Positions 15,378 to 22,453 are shown, counted from the stretch's first letter. The stretch is 22,453 nt of DNA from Dehalococcoidia bacterium (GCA_023228765.1 JALOAM010000032.1:1-22453), one strand, 5' to 3'. A program made the numbers and translations. The notes: a model not told the origin generated them from the sequence alone.

Positions 15378-15449
15378 TGTGAGACTGTTAAGCAACTGCG
15401 CTGGTTCGCTAACTCCGAGTTAAGTCACCATCACAGTGTGCGTCTCACA
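15378..15449. promoter_or_regulatory. Nested inverted repeats, operator-like
   Basis: An outer perfect 8-bp pair TGTGAGAC (15378-15385) and GTCTCACA (15442-15449) encloses an inner perfect palindrome TAACTC-C-GAGTTA (15410-15422). The set lies between the candidate divergent promoters of the zinc-ribbon gene and mrp, so a regulator bound here could control both. Confidence 0.4.
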
Positions 15450-15476
15450 CCGTTTCGCCCTAGGGGAACCGCTCCC

Positions 15477-15482
15477 TATACT
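15477..15482 (+). promoter_or_regulatory. Possible -10 element for mrp
   Basis: TATACT is a good -10 match. The -35 region is poor (TTTCGC), so this may need an activator. It would give a leader of about 250 nt before mrp. Confidence 0.3.
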
Positions 15483-15548
15483 TGATGTTGCCGGGCATTC
15501 TGGCCGCTCCGAAAAGCGAGCCCAAACACCCGTCAGACACCCCTCCAG

Positions 15549-15570
15549 CGGACTGGTCTCGGACTGGTGT
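15549..15570 (+). repeat. Two tandem 11-bp repeats in the mrp leader
   Basis: CGGACTGGTCT is followed directly by CGGACTGGTGT. The 11-bp period is about one helical turn, as expected for a protein-binding direct repeat. The block sits inside a larger imperfect hairpin formed by CCGTCAGAC (15530-15538) and GTCTGATGG (15592-15600). Confidence 0.4.
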
Positions 15571-15701
15571 GCGGAGATAACGCAACAACCCGTCTGATGG
15601 TTCCCAACCCCGCTGGCGGCCCCGGCAAACAGCCCCGCGAGGGGCACCGACAGGTCCGGTGGTCCAGGTCTCGTCGAATCTGGCCCCGGCGGCAGTTCCG
15701 A

Positions 15702-15732
15702 GGGCTTACGAGCCCCGTACTTGACGTAAGGA
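15702..15732 (+). promoter_or_regulatory. Mutually exclusive hairpins at the mrp ribosome-binding site
   Basis: Hairpin A is GGGCT-TACG-AGCCC (15702-15715). Alternative B pairs CTTACG (15705-15710) with CGTAAG (15725-15730), which overlaps the AAGGA ribosome-binding site at 15728-15732. Both cannot form together, so the leader could switch translation. The stems are short and chance is possible. Confidence 0.3.
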
Positions 15733-15739
15733 TTCCATA

Positions 15740-16771
15740 ATGGTCGCGCCTGACGCCGTCCTCGCGGCGCTCAAGACCGTCAACGACCCCGAGCTGCATC
15801 GAGACATCGTCTCGTTGAACATGGTGCGCAACCTCTCCGTGGAGGGTGACCGCGTCACCATGGAACTCATCCTCACCACTCCCGCGTGTCCGCTGCGCGA
15901 GACCATCGACACCGATGTGCGCACCGCGCTCGCACCCCTCGGCGTCACCACCATCGATATCGACTGGGGCGCCGAGGTGCGTTCGACGCACCGCGAGGGC
16001 GGCCCGAAGCCGATCGAGGGCGTCCGCAACGTGATCGCCGTCGCCTCGAACAAGGGTGGTGTCGGCAAGTCCACCGTCTCCGTGAACCTCGCCGTCACGC
16101 TCGCACGGCTCGGCGCGTCCGTCGGCCTCCTGGACGCGGACATCACGGGCCCCAACATCCCGACCATGCTCGGCATCGAGGGCGGCATCCTCGCCTCAGG
16201 CGAGCAGGGGCTGCAGGCGCTGGAGGCGCACGGGATCAAGGCCGTGTCGCTCGGCTTCGTCCTGCCGCCGGGCACGCCCGTCGTGTGGCGCGGGCCGATG
16301 ATCGGCTCCGGTGTCCGCCAGCTGATGCATGACGTGGACTGGGGCGACCTGGACTACCTGATCGTCGACCTGCCGCCGGGCACCTCCGACGCCTCCATGA
16401 GCATGGCGCAGGAGGGACTGATCGCCGGTGTGGTCATCGTCTCCACACCCTCCAAGGTGTCGATCGAGGACGCGCAGAAGGCGGTCGGCATGTTCGACCG
16501 GCTGGGCGTGCCGATCTTCGGCGTGGTCGAGAACATGAGCAGCGATATCTTCGGCCGTGGCGGCGCGCGCGAGGCCGCCGAGGCGCTGGGCGTCGAGTTC
16601 CTCGGCGAGATCCCGCTGGCCGCATCCGTGCGGAAGGGCGGGGACGAGGGCGTCCCGGTTGTTGTCGCGGAGCCGGAGTCGGAGCAGACTCAGGCATTCA
16701 TCCACCTGGCCGAGCAGGTCGCTGCGCGCTGCTCCGTCCTCCAGTTTGCCGGAGAGGCAGGCGTTCTGTGA
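15740..16771 (+). CDS. mrp: Mrp/NBP35-family Fe-S cluster carrier ATPase with N-terminal MIP18 domain
   Basis: The 343-residue cytoplasmic P-loop ATPase belongs to the group that carries Fe-S clusters to target proteins. Residues 1-85 are a MIP18/DUF59 domain (VNDPELHRDIVSLNMV, TTPACPLRETI). The deviant Walker A is K105-GGVGKS, followed by DADITGPNIPTMLG, the Mrp-specific PVVWRGPMIGSGVRQLMHDVDWGDLDYLIVDLPPGTSD and GVVENMS...IFGRGGAREAAE. Most homologues have about a dozen more residues with CxxC between ENMS and IFG, which hold the cluster. Here the text is ENMSSDIFG (264-272), so the motif is missing. AAGGA lies 7 bases before the ATG. Its TGA overlaps the GTG start of the NYN gene. Confidence 0.9.
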   Translation: MVAPDAVLAALKTVNDPELHRDIVSLNMVRNLSVEGDRVTMELILTTPACPLRETIDTDVRTALAPLGVTTIDIDWGAEVRSTHREGGPKPIEGVRNVIAVASNKGGVGKSTVSVNLAVTLARLGASVGLLDADITGPNIPTMLGIEGGILASGEQGLQALEAHGIKAVSLGFVLPPGTPVVWRGPMIGSGVRQLMHDVDWGDLDYLIVDLPPGTSDASMSMAQEGLIAGVVIVSTPSKVSIEDAQKAVGMFDRLGVPIFGVVENMSSDIFGRGGAREAAEALGVEFLGEIPLAASVRKGGDEGVPVVVAEPESEQTQAFIHLAEQVAARCSVLQFAGEAGVL

Positions 16772-17805
16772 CCCCACCCGAACCCGTGTTGGACGCCTCG
16801 GACGAGGGCACCGCGCCCCGGCGCCGGCTCGACTCCATGATCGCCGGCCGCCGTCGCGCCTCCGACAGCTCCCGTTCGACGTCCGGATCGGGTTCGGGGT
16901 CGAGCTCCGGCTCGTCCAGCTCGCGCTCCCGTCGCTCCTCGGACGACGCTGATGCCGAGGAAGAACCGAAGCCGGCGCGCGCGCGTCGGACAACGTCCTC
17001 GGACACCGAAACCGCCGAGGACGACAAGCCACGCGTGCGCCGCAGCCGCCGGGGCGGCCGGGGACGCACCCGCGACGAGGACGCGCCGACGGCCGAGGCG
17101 GAGGCTCCCGAGTCCGCCGCCGACGAGCCCGAGGAGTCGGCCGACACCACCGAGGTGGTTGAGAAGCCGGTGCGCCGCACGCGGCGGGCTGCCTCGACGA
17201 GTGACGCCGACCCCGGCGAGATCGGGGCGCTGCGCGAGGCCGTGGCGCGGCAGGAGGCGATGCTCGCCGAGCTGCGCGAAGGCATGGAGCAGCTGGGCAC
17301 GCGGATCGTGAACAGCGGGTACCGCCCTCGCGTGGCCGTGTTCGTGGACGTGCCGAACATCATCTACGGATACGAGGGTGACGGCTCGATCAACATGGGC
17401 AAGCTGCTCAAGCTGATCACCGAAGGCCGCGACCTCGTCCGGGCGACGGCGTACTCGCCCGTCTCGGACGACCCTCGGGAGCCGGTGGAGCAGCAGCGCT
17501 TCGTCGCGCCGTTCGTGCCGCACGAGTACCGCATCGTCACGAAGCCGCTGAAGCGCTTCTCGGACGGCTCGATCAAGGGCAACTTCGACGTCGAGATGGC
17601 CGTGGACATGGTGATGATGGCGGACCGCGTGGACGTCATCTGCATCGTCTCCGGCGACGCCGACTTCGCCCGCGCCGTCGAAGTGGTCCAGCAGAAGGGC
17701 GTCCGCGTGGAGGTCGTCGCCTTCGCCGGCAGCACCTCGATCGAGATGCGCGCCCTCGCCGACCACTACTTCGAGCTCGACCGCCAGGTGAAGCAGATCC
17801 TGTAA
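16768..17805 (+). CDS. NYN/LabA-like domain protein (PIN-like nuclease fold) with disordered basic/acidic N-terminus
   Basis: The 345-residue protein has a low-complexity N-terminal half (about 1-150) rich in Ser, Arg and Glu, with an RRSRRGGRGRTR patch suited to RNA contact. A short coiled coil (about 152-182) and a NYN domain (about 187-345) follow. The domain shows AVFVDVPNIIYGY (D194, N197), KGNFDVEMAVDMVM (D274) and IVSGDADF (D297, D299), the acidic set of PIN-like ribonucleases of the LabA/DUF88 group, so metal-dependent RNA cleavage is likely but the target is unknown. The start is GTG overlapping the mrp stop by 4 bp; GGAGAGG lies 10 bases upstream. This implies translational coupling to mrp. 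The N-terminal half may differ greatly between relatives. Confidence 0.85.
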   Translation: MTPPEPVLDASDEGTAPRRRLDSMIAGRRRASDSSRSTSGSGSGSSSGSSSSRSRRSSDDADAEEEPKPARARRTTSSDTETAEDDKPRVRRSRRGGRGRTRDEDAPTAEAEAPESAADEPEESADTTEVVEKPVRRTRRAASTSDADPGEIGALREAVARQEAMLAELREGMEQLGTRIVNSGYRPRVAVFVDVPNIIYGYEGDGSINMGKLLKLITEGRDLVRATAYSPVSDDPREPVEQQRFVAPFVPHEYRIVTKPLKRFSDGSIKGNFDVEMAVDMVMMADRVDVICIVSGDADFARAVEVVQQKGVRVEVVAFAGSTSIEMRALADHYFELDRQVKQIL

Positions 17806-17832
17806 CCGCCGCGATCCTCGGACAGAACGAAT

Positions 17833-17865
17833 CGAGATGGGCCGCGGAGACACGGCCCTATCTCG
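17833..17865. terminator. Shared bidirectional hairpin between convergent genes
   Basis: CGAGATGGGCCG pairs with CGGCCC(T)ATCTCG around an 8-base loop, with one bulged base. It follows the NYN gene by 27 bases and overlaps the last codons of the convergent LuxR-type gene, so it can serve both. Confidence 0.55.
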
Positions 17866-19165
17866 TGCTCACGCCCATCACCTGGTTGCGGTCGGACGGG
17901 GTGTCCACGAAGGGGTCGAGGATGGGGCGTACCGTCCCATCGCGCAGATCGATGATCGAGGGGATCTGTCCGTACTCGATGTCAGGCAGCCGGTAGGGCC
18001 CGCCGCTCCAGTACGAGATCGTCGCGACGAGATGCTCCTCGTCCAGCCATGCCCCGGAGTCGTTGATTCCAGAGTACGTCACCACGTGAGCACCGTCGGA
18101 CTCAAAGATCGATAAGTAGCTGACCCATCCGAACGGGGCGTCTGCGACCCAACGCAGTGCCAGGCGACCGCCGTCGCTGGGCTCAGGTTCGGAAACGATG
18201 TAACGGCCTTGCGGCAGTAGGCCACGGTTGTCGAGTACCGTCAGGTTGATCGGGATTCCACCCACCTCGAACAGTCCGGTAGCTGAACCAGCGGGCGTAT
18301 CACCTGGGCGAGTGAAGCCCCAATTCGCTGGGTCAGGCACGACCCTGGCATCCTCTTGTAACGGCTGAGTCCCAAGCGGCTCCCACGTCGTGCCGCCATC
18401 GACGGACCGATAGAGGGTCACGGAGGCGTCGGACGTGACGTCAGCAACGGGGCCGCAGTAGCCGGTGGAGCACTCGAAGATGTAAAGCGTGTCGTCCGCG
18501 ATCCAGCCGGAGTGGAGCAGATAAGGTGGTTGCTCCGTCCTCTCCATGACGGTGCGCTCCTCGGTCACGCCATTCGATTGTTGGACACGGCGCAATGTGC
18601 GCGCTGGCCCGTCGCACTCGGTGCAACCTCCCCAGACGTAGAGCACGACGCCCTCGGGCAGTTCGATGGGCGGCCCGACGGTGAGCGGGGCGAACCGCGG
18701 CGAGGCGTCCGGCGTCGGCGTGGGTGACGGCGATTCCGTCGGCTCCGGTGTCACGGTGATGGCGGTTGGTGCAGGGGTAACGGCACTCGCGCCCGTCGAG
18801 GACCCCGACTCGTCCATCGCCTGCATCGCGACGAGGAACAGCACACCCGCGACGACCGCGCCACCCACGAGGGCGATGCGTCCGGCCCACGGGGTCGCGA
18901 GCGACAGCCGTCCGAGGGCGCTCCGGGACGCCTCGGTGGGGGCGCCTTGCCAGGCGGCGAGTTCGTGGCGGTGCTGCACGTCCAGCTTCGCGAGCATGTT
19001 CGCGACGTGGGTCTTCACGGTGTTGTGGCTCACGCCGAGGTGGTCGGCGATCTCCTGGTTGGTGCGACCGGCTCGGACCTGTTCGAGGACGCGCCACTCG
19101 GCGGGGGTGAGGACGTCAGGATGGGCGGGGCGGCCCTGTGGGCGTCGCTTCGAGAAGATCCGCAT
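17858..19165 (-). CDS. Membrane-bound LuxR-type regulator with extracytoplasmic Asp-box sensor domain
   Basis: The 435-residue protein starts with a LuxR/GerE helix-turn-helix (about 18-72: LTPAEWRVLEQVRAGRTNQEIADHLGVSHNTVKTHV, then LDVQHRHELAAW). A single membrane helix (about 96-115) and a Thr/Pro/Ser linker (about 128-158) follow. The ~270-residue domain outside the membrane contains an Asp-box motif SVDGGTTW (254-261) as in beta-propeller repeats. It also has four cysteines (181, 184, 232, 237) that could form disulfides. The layout suggests a one-component sensor: an outside signal changes the DNA-binding part inside. The ligand and targets are unknown. No RBS is obvious at the ATG. Another possibility is that the outer domain is a structural or enzymatic unit. 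Confidence 0.8.
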   Translation of the reverse strand: MRIFSKRRPQGRPAHPDVLTPAEWRVLEQVRAGRTNQEIADHLGVSHNTVKTHVANMLAKLDVQHRHELAAWQGAPTEASRSALGRLSLATPWAGRIALVGGAVVAGVLFLVAMQAMDESGSSTGASAVTPAPTAITVTPEPTESPSPTPTPDASPRFAPLTVGPPIELPEGVVLYVWGGCTECDGPARTLRRVQQSNGVTEERTVMERTEQPPYLLHSGWIADDTLYIFECSTGYCGPVADVTSDASVTLYRSVDGGTTWEPLGTQPLQEDARVVPDPANWGFTRPGDTPAGSATGLFEVGGIPINLTVLDNRGLLPQGRYIVSEPEPSDGGRLALRWVADAPFGWVSYLSIFESDGAHVVTYSGINDSGAWLDEEHLVATISYWSGGPYRLPDIEYGQIPSIIDLRDGTVRPILDPFVDTPSDRNQVMGVSTR

Positions 19166-19241
19166 GGCCGGAGACTAGGGGGACGGCGGTGGTTTACCTC
19201 ACCCGTTCGTTCGGAACGCTCGCGCGGGCCTCGGGCGGCGG

Positions 19242-19499
19242 TTAGCGGTCGTCATCCTCGGGCGGGCGGTTGAGCCAGGGGGCGTCGGAGACGGAGCCGC
19301 GCTTGGGGGCGGGGCCGCTGACGAGGGCGTCGCCGTTGGCGATGGCGGCGAGGAACGCGCCGCCCATGAGGCCGAGGCCGATGCAGAGCACCCAGCCGAG
19401 GATGGCGGGGCTGGTCTCCACGATGGTGGCGGCGACCAGCAGCCCGATGAGCAGGCCGAGCGGGACGGGGAGCAGGGAGAGCTGGAAGTAGCGGCTCAT
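19242..19499 (-). CDS. Small two-helix membrane protein at the end of the pyrimidine operon
   Basis: The 85-residue product has two hydrophobic segments (about 8-27, LLPVPLGLLIGLLVAATIV, and 33-54, ILGWVLCIGLGLMGGAFLAAI) and an acidic C-terminus. I do not recognise its function. Its ATG overlaps the pyrK stop by 4 bp (ATGA), so it is translated with the carB-HAD-pyrK run. A role linking PyrD/PyrK to the membrane is only a guess from position. Confidence 0.7.
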   Translation of the reverse strand: MSRYFQLSLLPVPLGLLIGLLVAATIVETSPAILGWVLCIGLGLMGGAFLAAIANGDALVSGPAPKRGSVSDAPWLNRPPEDDDR

Positions 19500-20272
19500 G
19501 CGTAGAGGTCCCTGAGGTCGAACATCGGTCCGTCGTGGCAGACCAGTCTAACCCCGCCCTTCCGGGGGAAGACCGCGCACGAGTAGCAAATCCCCAGGCC
19601 GCAGGCCATGCGGGCTTCGAGGAGGCCCTGCACGGGCTTGTTGGTGCCGGAGTCACGCGTGACGTTGTAGAGCGCTTCGAACATGGGCTCGGGACCGCAG
19701 GCGAAGGCCTGGTCGCACCACGGCAGGAGGCGCTCGAACGGTGTGGTCACGCGGCCGGTCTCGCCGAGGGAGCCGTCCTCCGTCGTCACGACGAGCTCCA
19801 CCTCCGAGGGCAGGAGCGAGGCCGGGTAGATCTGCGCCGCGCTCCGCCCGCCGAGGACCATCGTGACCTCGCGGCCCTGTGCGACGAGTTCGTCGGCGAA
19901 CCAGATGAGGGGTGCGACGCCGATGCCGCCGCCCACGAGGAGCATCTTCTGGACGCGCTCACGGGGCTCGAAGCCGCGCCCGAGGGGGCCGACGAAGCGC
20001 ACCTCGTCGCCCGCGCGACGCCTCGAGAGCCAGTCCGTGCCGCGCCCGACGACGTCGTAGAGGATGGCGAACTCGGGGCCCCGGGCGCCCTCGCGGAGGC
20101 GGTAGATCGAGAAGGCCCGTCCGAGGAGCGGGTCGAAGGACTCGCCCGCGTAGGCCATGACGAACTGGCCGGGCACGGCCGCGGCGAGGTGCTCCGGGCT
20201 ACGCAGCCAGAGGGCGTGCGTGTCCCCGTACAGGCGCTCGCTCTCGACGACCTCCGCGACGAAGGACCTCAC
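19496..20272 (-). CDS. pyrK: Dihydroorotate dehydrogenase electron-transfer subunit
   Basis: The 258-residue FAD and [2Fe-2S] protein carries electrons from class 1B dihydroorotate dehydrogenase to NAD. It has the ferredoxin-reductase FAD-binding part (about 1-100, with GRAFSIYRL), the nucleotide-binding part (LLVGGGIGVAPLIWFADEL, about 111-129; ACGPEPMFEAL) and the C-terminal cluster site ACGLGICYSC...VCHDGP with C224, C229, C232 and C245, the family's spacing. It starts with GTG overlapping the stop of the HAD gene (GTGA). Its partner pyrD is 4.6 kb away on the same strand and not in this operon, which is unusual because the two are often adjacent. Confidence 0.93.
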   Translation of the reverse strand: MRSFVAEVVESERLYGDTHALWLRSPEHLAAAVPGQFVMAYAGESFDPLLGRAFSIYRLREGARGPEFAILYDVVGRGTDWLSRRRAGDEVRFVGPLGRGFEPRERVQKMLLVGGGIGVAPLIWFADELVAQGREVTMVLGGRSAAQIYPASLLPSEVELVVTTEDGSLGETGRVTTPFERLLPWCDQAFACGPEPMFEALYNVTRDSGTNKPVQGLLEARMACGLGICYSCAVFPRKGGVRLVCHDGPMFDLRDLYA

Positions 20273-20946
20273 GGGGTGACCCCGGTGCCGAGCAGCAGCG
20301 GGGCGACCTCGTCCAGCGCGTGGACGAGGTGCGTCGCGCCGTGCTGCCGGAGGTGCTCGGCGCTGCGTGACCCGACGAGGCCGATGACCGCCGCGAGGCC
20401 GGCGTCGCGCCCGCAGTTCATGTCGAACTCGGTGTCGCCGACGAATGCCGCCTCCGAGGGCTCCAGCCCCATCTTGCGGAGCACGGCGAGCGCGGCCTCC
20501 GGCTCCGGCTTCGGGGCGCCTGAGTCGCGGCCGTGGACGACCTCGAACATACCCGTCCAGCCGACGACCTCGGTCATCAGGCGGGCGCCCTCGTCGCGCT
20601 TGTTGGTGACGACGGCGAGGCGGAGGCCGGCGGCGCGGAGCGCCTCGAGGAGCGCGGTCGCGCCCGGGAGCGTCGGGGTGCGCTGGATGAACGTGCTCTC
20701 GTACAGGCGGATGTAGTCGTCGTTCACCGCGTCCGCGGCCTCCGGACTCACGCCGTAGAGCTCCTCCACGAGGATGTCCATGGGCGCGCCGATGCGCGGG
20801 ATGATCTCCTCGGGGTCGGCATCGAGTCCGTGCAGCCTCGCCGCTTCCGCCATCGCCTCCGCGATCGTCGGCAGCGAGTCGACGAGCGTCCCGTCGAGGT
20901 CGAACAGGACCGCCTTCAGGTGGCCGAGGCCGCTCGCGTCGATCAT
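20269..20946 (-). CDS. HAD-superfamily phosphatase (Gph/PpaX-like)
   Basis: The 225-residue cytoplasmic phosphatase has all four HAD motifs: FDLDGTLVDS with D16 and D18, VVTNK, the lysine in APKPEPEAAL, and FVGDTEFDM. The cap domain is of the helical type after motif I. This subgroup includes phosphoglycolate phosphatase, pyrophosphatase PpaX and nucleotidases; the substrate cannot be read from sequence. It lies between carB and pyrK, overlapping each by 4 bp, so removal of a pyrimidine-pathway phosphate (for example a nucleoside monophosphate) is a reasonable guess. A longer frame upstream is antisense-like reading of carB and was not used; the ATG at 20946 overlaps the carB stop. Confidence 0.88.
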   Translation of the reverse strand: MIDASGLGHLKAVLFDLDGTLVDSLPTIAEAMAEAARLHGLDADPEEIIPRIGAPMDILVEELYGVSPEAADAVNDDYIRLYESTFIQRTPTLPGATALLEALRAAGLRLAVVTNKRDEGARLMTEVVGWTGMFEVVHGRDSGAPKPEPEAALAVLRKMGLEPSEAAFVGDTEFDMNCGRDAGLAAVIGLVGSRSAEHLRQHGATHLVHALDEVAPLLLGTGVTP

Positions 20947-22453
20947 GGCGTCGGGCCGTCCCGGTACTCGATCAGCGGAGCGACCTCGTAGTCCCCGGCG
21001 ACCACGAGGGCGTTGATCGCCGCCGCCGCCGTGTCCATCGAGGTGAAGCAGGGGATGCGCATCTCCGTGGCGGCCCGGCGGATGTGGAAGCCGTCGCGAC
21101 GGACGTCGGCGCGGCCGCCCTCGATGGTGTTGATCACGGCGCCCACGGTGCCGTCCCGGATCACGTCGACCACGTTCGGGTGCCCCTCGTTGAGGCGTTT
21201 CGTGACCAGCTGGACCGGGAGGCCGAGCTGCTGGAGGAGTGCCGCCGTGCCCTCGGTGGCGAACAACGGGCAGCCGGCGTCGTGCAGGAGTCGCAGCAGC
21301 GGCGTCGCCTGGGCCTTCGTCTGGTTCGAGATCGAGAGGAGGAAGCCGGTGCCCGGCTTCACCTCGAGCCCGGAGGCGATCATCGCCTTGCGGACGGCAG
21401 GCTCGAACGTGTGGTCCACGCCCATGACCTCGCCCGTGGACTTCATCTCCGGGCCGAGGAATGTGTCGACGTCCACCAGCTTCTGCATGGAGAAGACGGG
21501 GGCCTTCACGGCCACGAGGCTCCGCTCCGGCCACAGGCCGCCCTCGTACCCCTGCTCCGCGAGCGACTTGCCGAGCATGATGTTCACGGAGAGCGGGACC
21601 ATCGGCACGCCCGTGACCTTCGAGAGGAAGGGCACCGTGCGCGAGGAGCGCGGGTTCACCTCGATCACGAAGACGCCGGGGCCGCTCGGGTCGCTGTCCG
21701 TGGCGATGACGAACTGCACGTTCATGAGTCCGCGCACGCCGAGGCCGAGCGCCATCTTCGTGGTGTAGTCGACGATCGCCTGTCGCTGCGCTGCAGTGAG
21801 GTTCTGCGGCGGGTAGACCGCCATCGAGTCGCCCGAGTGCACGCCGGCCCGCTCGATGTGCTCCATGATCCCGGGGATCAGGACACGGTCGCCGTCGCAG
21901 ATCGCGTCCACCTCGACCTCGGGGCCGACGAGGAACTTGTCGATGAGCACGGAGCCGGTGTTCTCCGCGAGCGCGGCGGCGAAGTACCGCACGAGCTCGT
22001 TCGCGTCCTGCACCACCTCCATCGCGCGCCCGCCGAGGACGTACGAGGGCCGCACGAGGACGGGGTAGCCGATCGCATGCGCGGTGCTGAGGGCGTCCTC
22101 CAGTGTCGTGACCGCCGCGCCCGGCGGCTGTGGGATGTCGAGCTCCGCGAGCAACGTCCCGAAACGCCCTCGGTCTTCCGCGATGTCGATGGCGTCCGCC
22201 GAGGAGCCGGCGATGGGGAGCGCGGCGTTGTGCAGCGGTCGCGCCATGTTCACGGCGGTCTGACCGCCGAACTGGACGATCGAGGGGGGCGCCTCACCGC
22301 TGTCACCGGCCTCGTTCTCCAGCAGGTCGCGGATCGACTCCTCGTCGAGGGGTTCGAAGTAGAGGCGGTCCGAGGTGTCGAAGTCCGTGGAGACGGTCTC
22401 CGGGTTGGAGTTCGCCATGATCGACTCGACGCCGGCCTCCTGGAGCGCCCTCG
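20943..22453 (-). CDS. carB: Carbamoyl-phosphate synthase large subunit (C-terminal half; 5' end off the right edge)
   Basis: This gene makes carbamoyl phosphate for pyrimidine and arginine synthesis. About 503 codons are present, corresponding to the second half of the ~1070-residue protein. The reading continues past the internal ATG at 22418 (RALQEAGVESIMANSNPETVSTD), showing that the gene starts beyond the window. The fragment holds the end of the linking region (YFEPL...VQFGGQTAVN), the second ATP-grasp domain (YPVLVRPSYVLGGRAMEVV, IEHIERAGVHSGDS, FVIEVNPRSSRTVPF) and the C-terminal MGS-like regulatory domain (SISNQTKAQA...LFATEGTAALL, VINTIEGG, FTSMDTAAAAINAL). No defect is seen. Its stop overlaps the HAD start by 4 bp. 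Confidence 0.96.
   Translation of the reverse strand, partial: RALQEAGVESIMANSNPETVSTDFDTSDRLYFEPLDEESIRDLLENEAGDSGEAPPSIVQFGGQTAVNMARPLHNAALPIAGSSADAIDIAEDRGRFGTLLAELDIPQPPGAAVTTLEDALSTAHAIGYPVLVRPSYVLGGRAMEVVQDANELVRYFAAALAENTGSVLIDKFLVGPEVEVDAICDGDRVLIPGIMEHIERAGVHSGDSMAVYPPQNLTAAQRQAIVDYTTKMALGLGVRGLMNVQFVIATDSDPSGPGVFVIEVNPRSSRTVPFLSKVTGVPMVPLSVNIMLGKSLAEQGYEGGLWPERSLVAVKAPVFSMQKLVDVDTFLGPEMKSTGEVMGVDHTFEPAVRKAMIASGLEVKPGTGFLLSISNQTKAQATPLLRLLHDAGCPLFATEGTAALLQQLGLPVQLVTKRLNEGHPNVVDVIRDGTVGAVINTIEGGRADVRRDGFHIRRAATEMRIPCFTSMDTAAAAINALVVAGDYEVAPLIEYRDGPTP

Larger units (their letters stand above)
15235..15739. other. 505-bp divergent intergenic control region
   Basis: No credible gene lies here. 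It holds the promoter and ~110-nt leader of the zinc-ribbon gene (left part), a nested operator-like inverted repeat (15378-15449), a possible mrp promoter (15477-15482), a tandem 11-bp repeat (15549-15570), and several hairpins in the mrp leader, including a GCGA tetraloop hairpin at 15632-15645. At 15258-15288, GACGACA and TGTCGTC could form a hairpin in the zinc-ribbon leader. Short frames across it look random. Confidence 0.6.

Noticed and set aside
15600..15660. Resemblance to glycine or c-di-GMP riboswitch fragments (GGCAAAC and GGCACCGA near a tetraloop hairpin)
   Set aside because: Only short pieces match; the remaining conserved core of either class is absent.
1..22453. CRISPR arrays, IS elements with terminal repeats, rRNA
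   Set aside because: Reading both strands showed no regularly spaced repeats, transposase motifs or rRNA-like stretches.

Overview
The window is a dense, very GC-rich bacterial chromosome segment (22.5 kb; I count about 16 protein genes or gene parts and 2 tRNAs). Several traits suggest a Chloroflexota-like genome, possibly class Dehalococcoidia: Thr/Pro/Ala-rich tails and linkers on exported proteins, a small HHW...PNG...CKxCG zinc-ribbon protein of a type I associate with that phylum, and single genes scattered between short operons. This assignment is inference from memory of the families; no marker gene in the window proves it.

Left edge (1-2955): a leftward primase/helicase-type gene, open at the window edge, begins about 60 bp from a comM (yifB, Mg-chelatase-like AAA+) gene that has lost its first ~70 codons. 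The simplest reading is that an integrated element (phage, plasmid or island) ends near position 1650 inside comM. The rest of the element and the comM 5' part would lie to the left.

3097-6472: a Tat-exported molybdopterin sulfane/sulfite dehydrogenase (soxC) overlaps a single-heme lipoprotein cytochrome (soxD-like) by 4 bp. An epoxide hydrolase and tRNA-Arg(CCG) follow. A structured 83-nt spacer leads into two cyclophilins in tandem, the first membrane-anchored and the second cytoplasmic, closed by a strong hairpin.

8164-13772: a signalling-like block. It holds a degenerate receiver-like protein, a small two-helix membrane protein, and a 1266-residue membrane GAF/GGDEF protein whose tail resembles a worn HD-GYP domain. 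Next comes an inositol-monophosphatase-fold protein lacking two catalytic aspartates. The last two look like pseudo-enzyme domains.

13814-17805: tRNA-Pro(TGG), pyrD and the zinc-ribbon gene run leftward. A 505-bp divergent control region with nested inverted repeats follows, then mrp (without the usual CxxC) overlapping a NYN-domain RNase-like gene by 4 bp.

17858-22453: a LuxR-HTH/transmembrane/Asp-box regulator, then a tightly overlapped leftward operon carB - HAD phosphatase - pyrK - small membrane protein, with carB open at the right edge. carB, pyrK and the separate pyrD supply steps of de novo pyrimidine synthesis. I see no CRISPR array, IS element or rRNA. The least explained items are the split comM, the pseudo-enzymes, the membrane LuxR sensor and the mrp leader.
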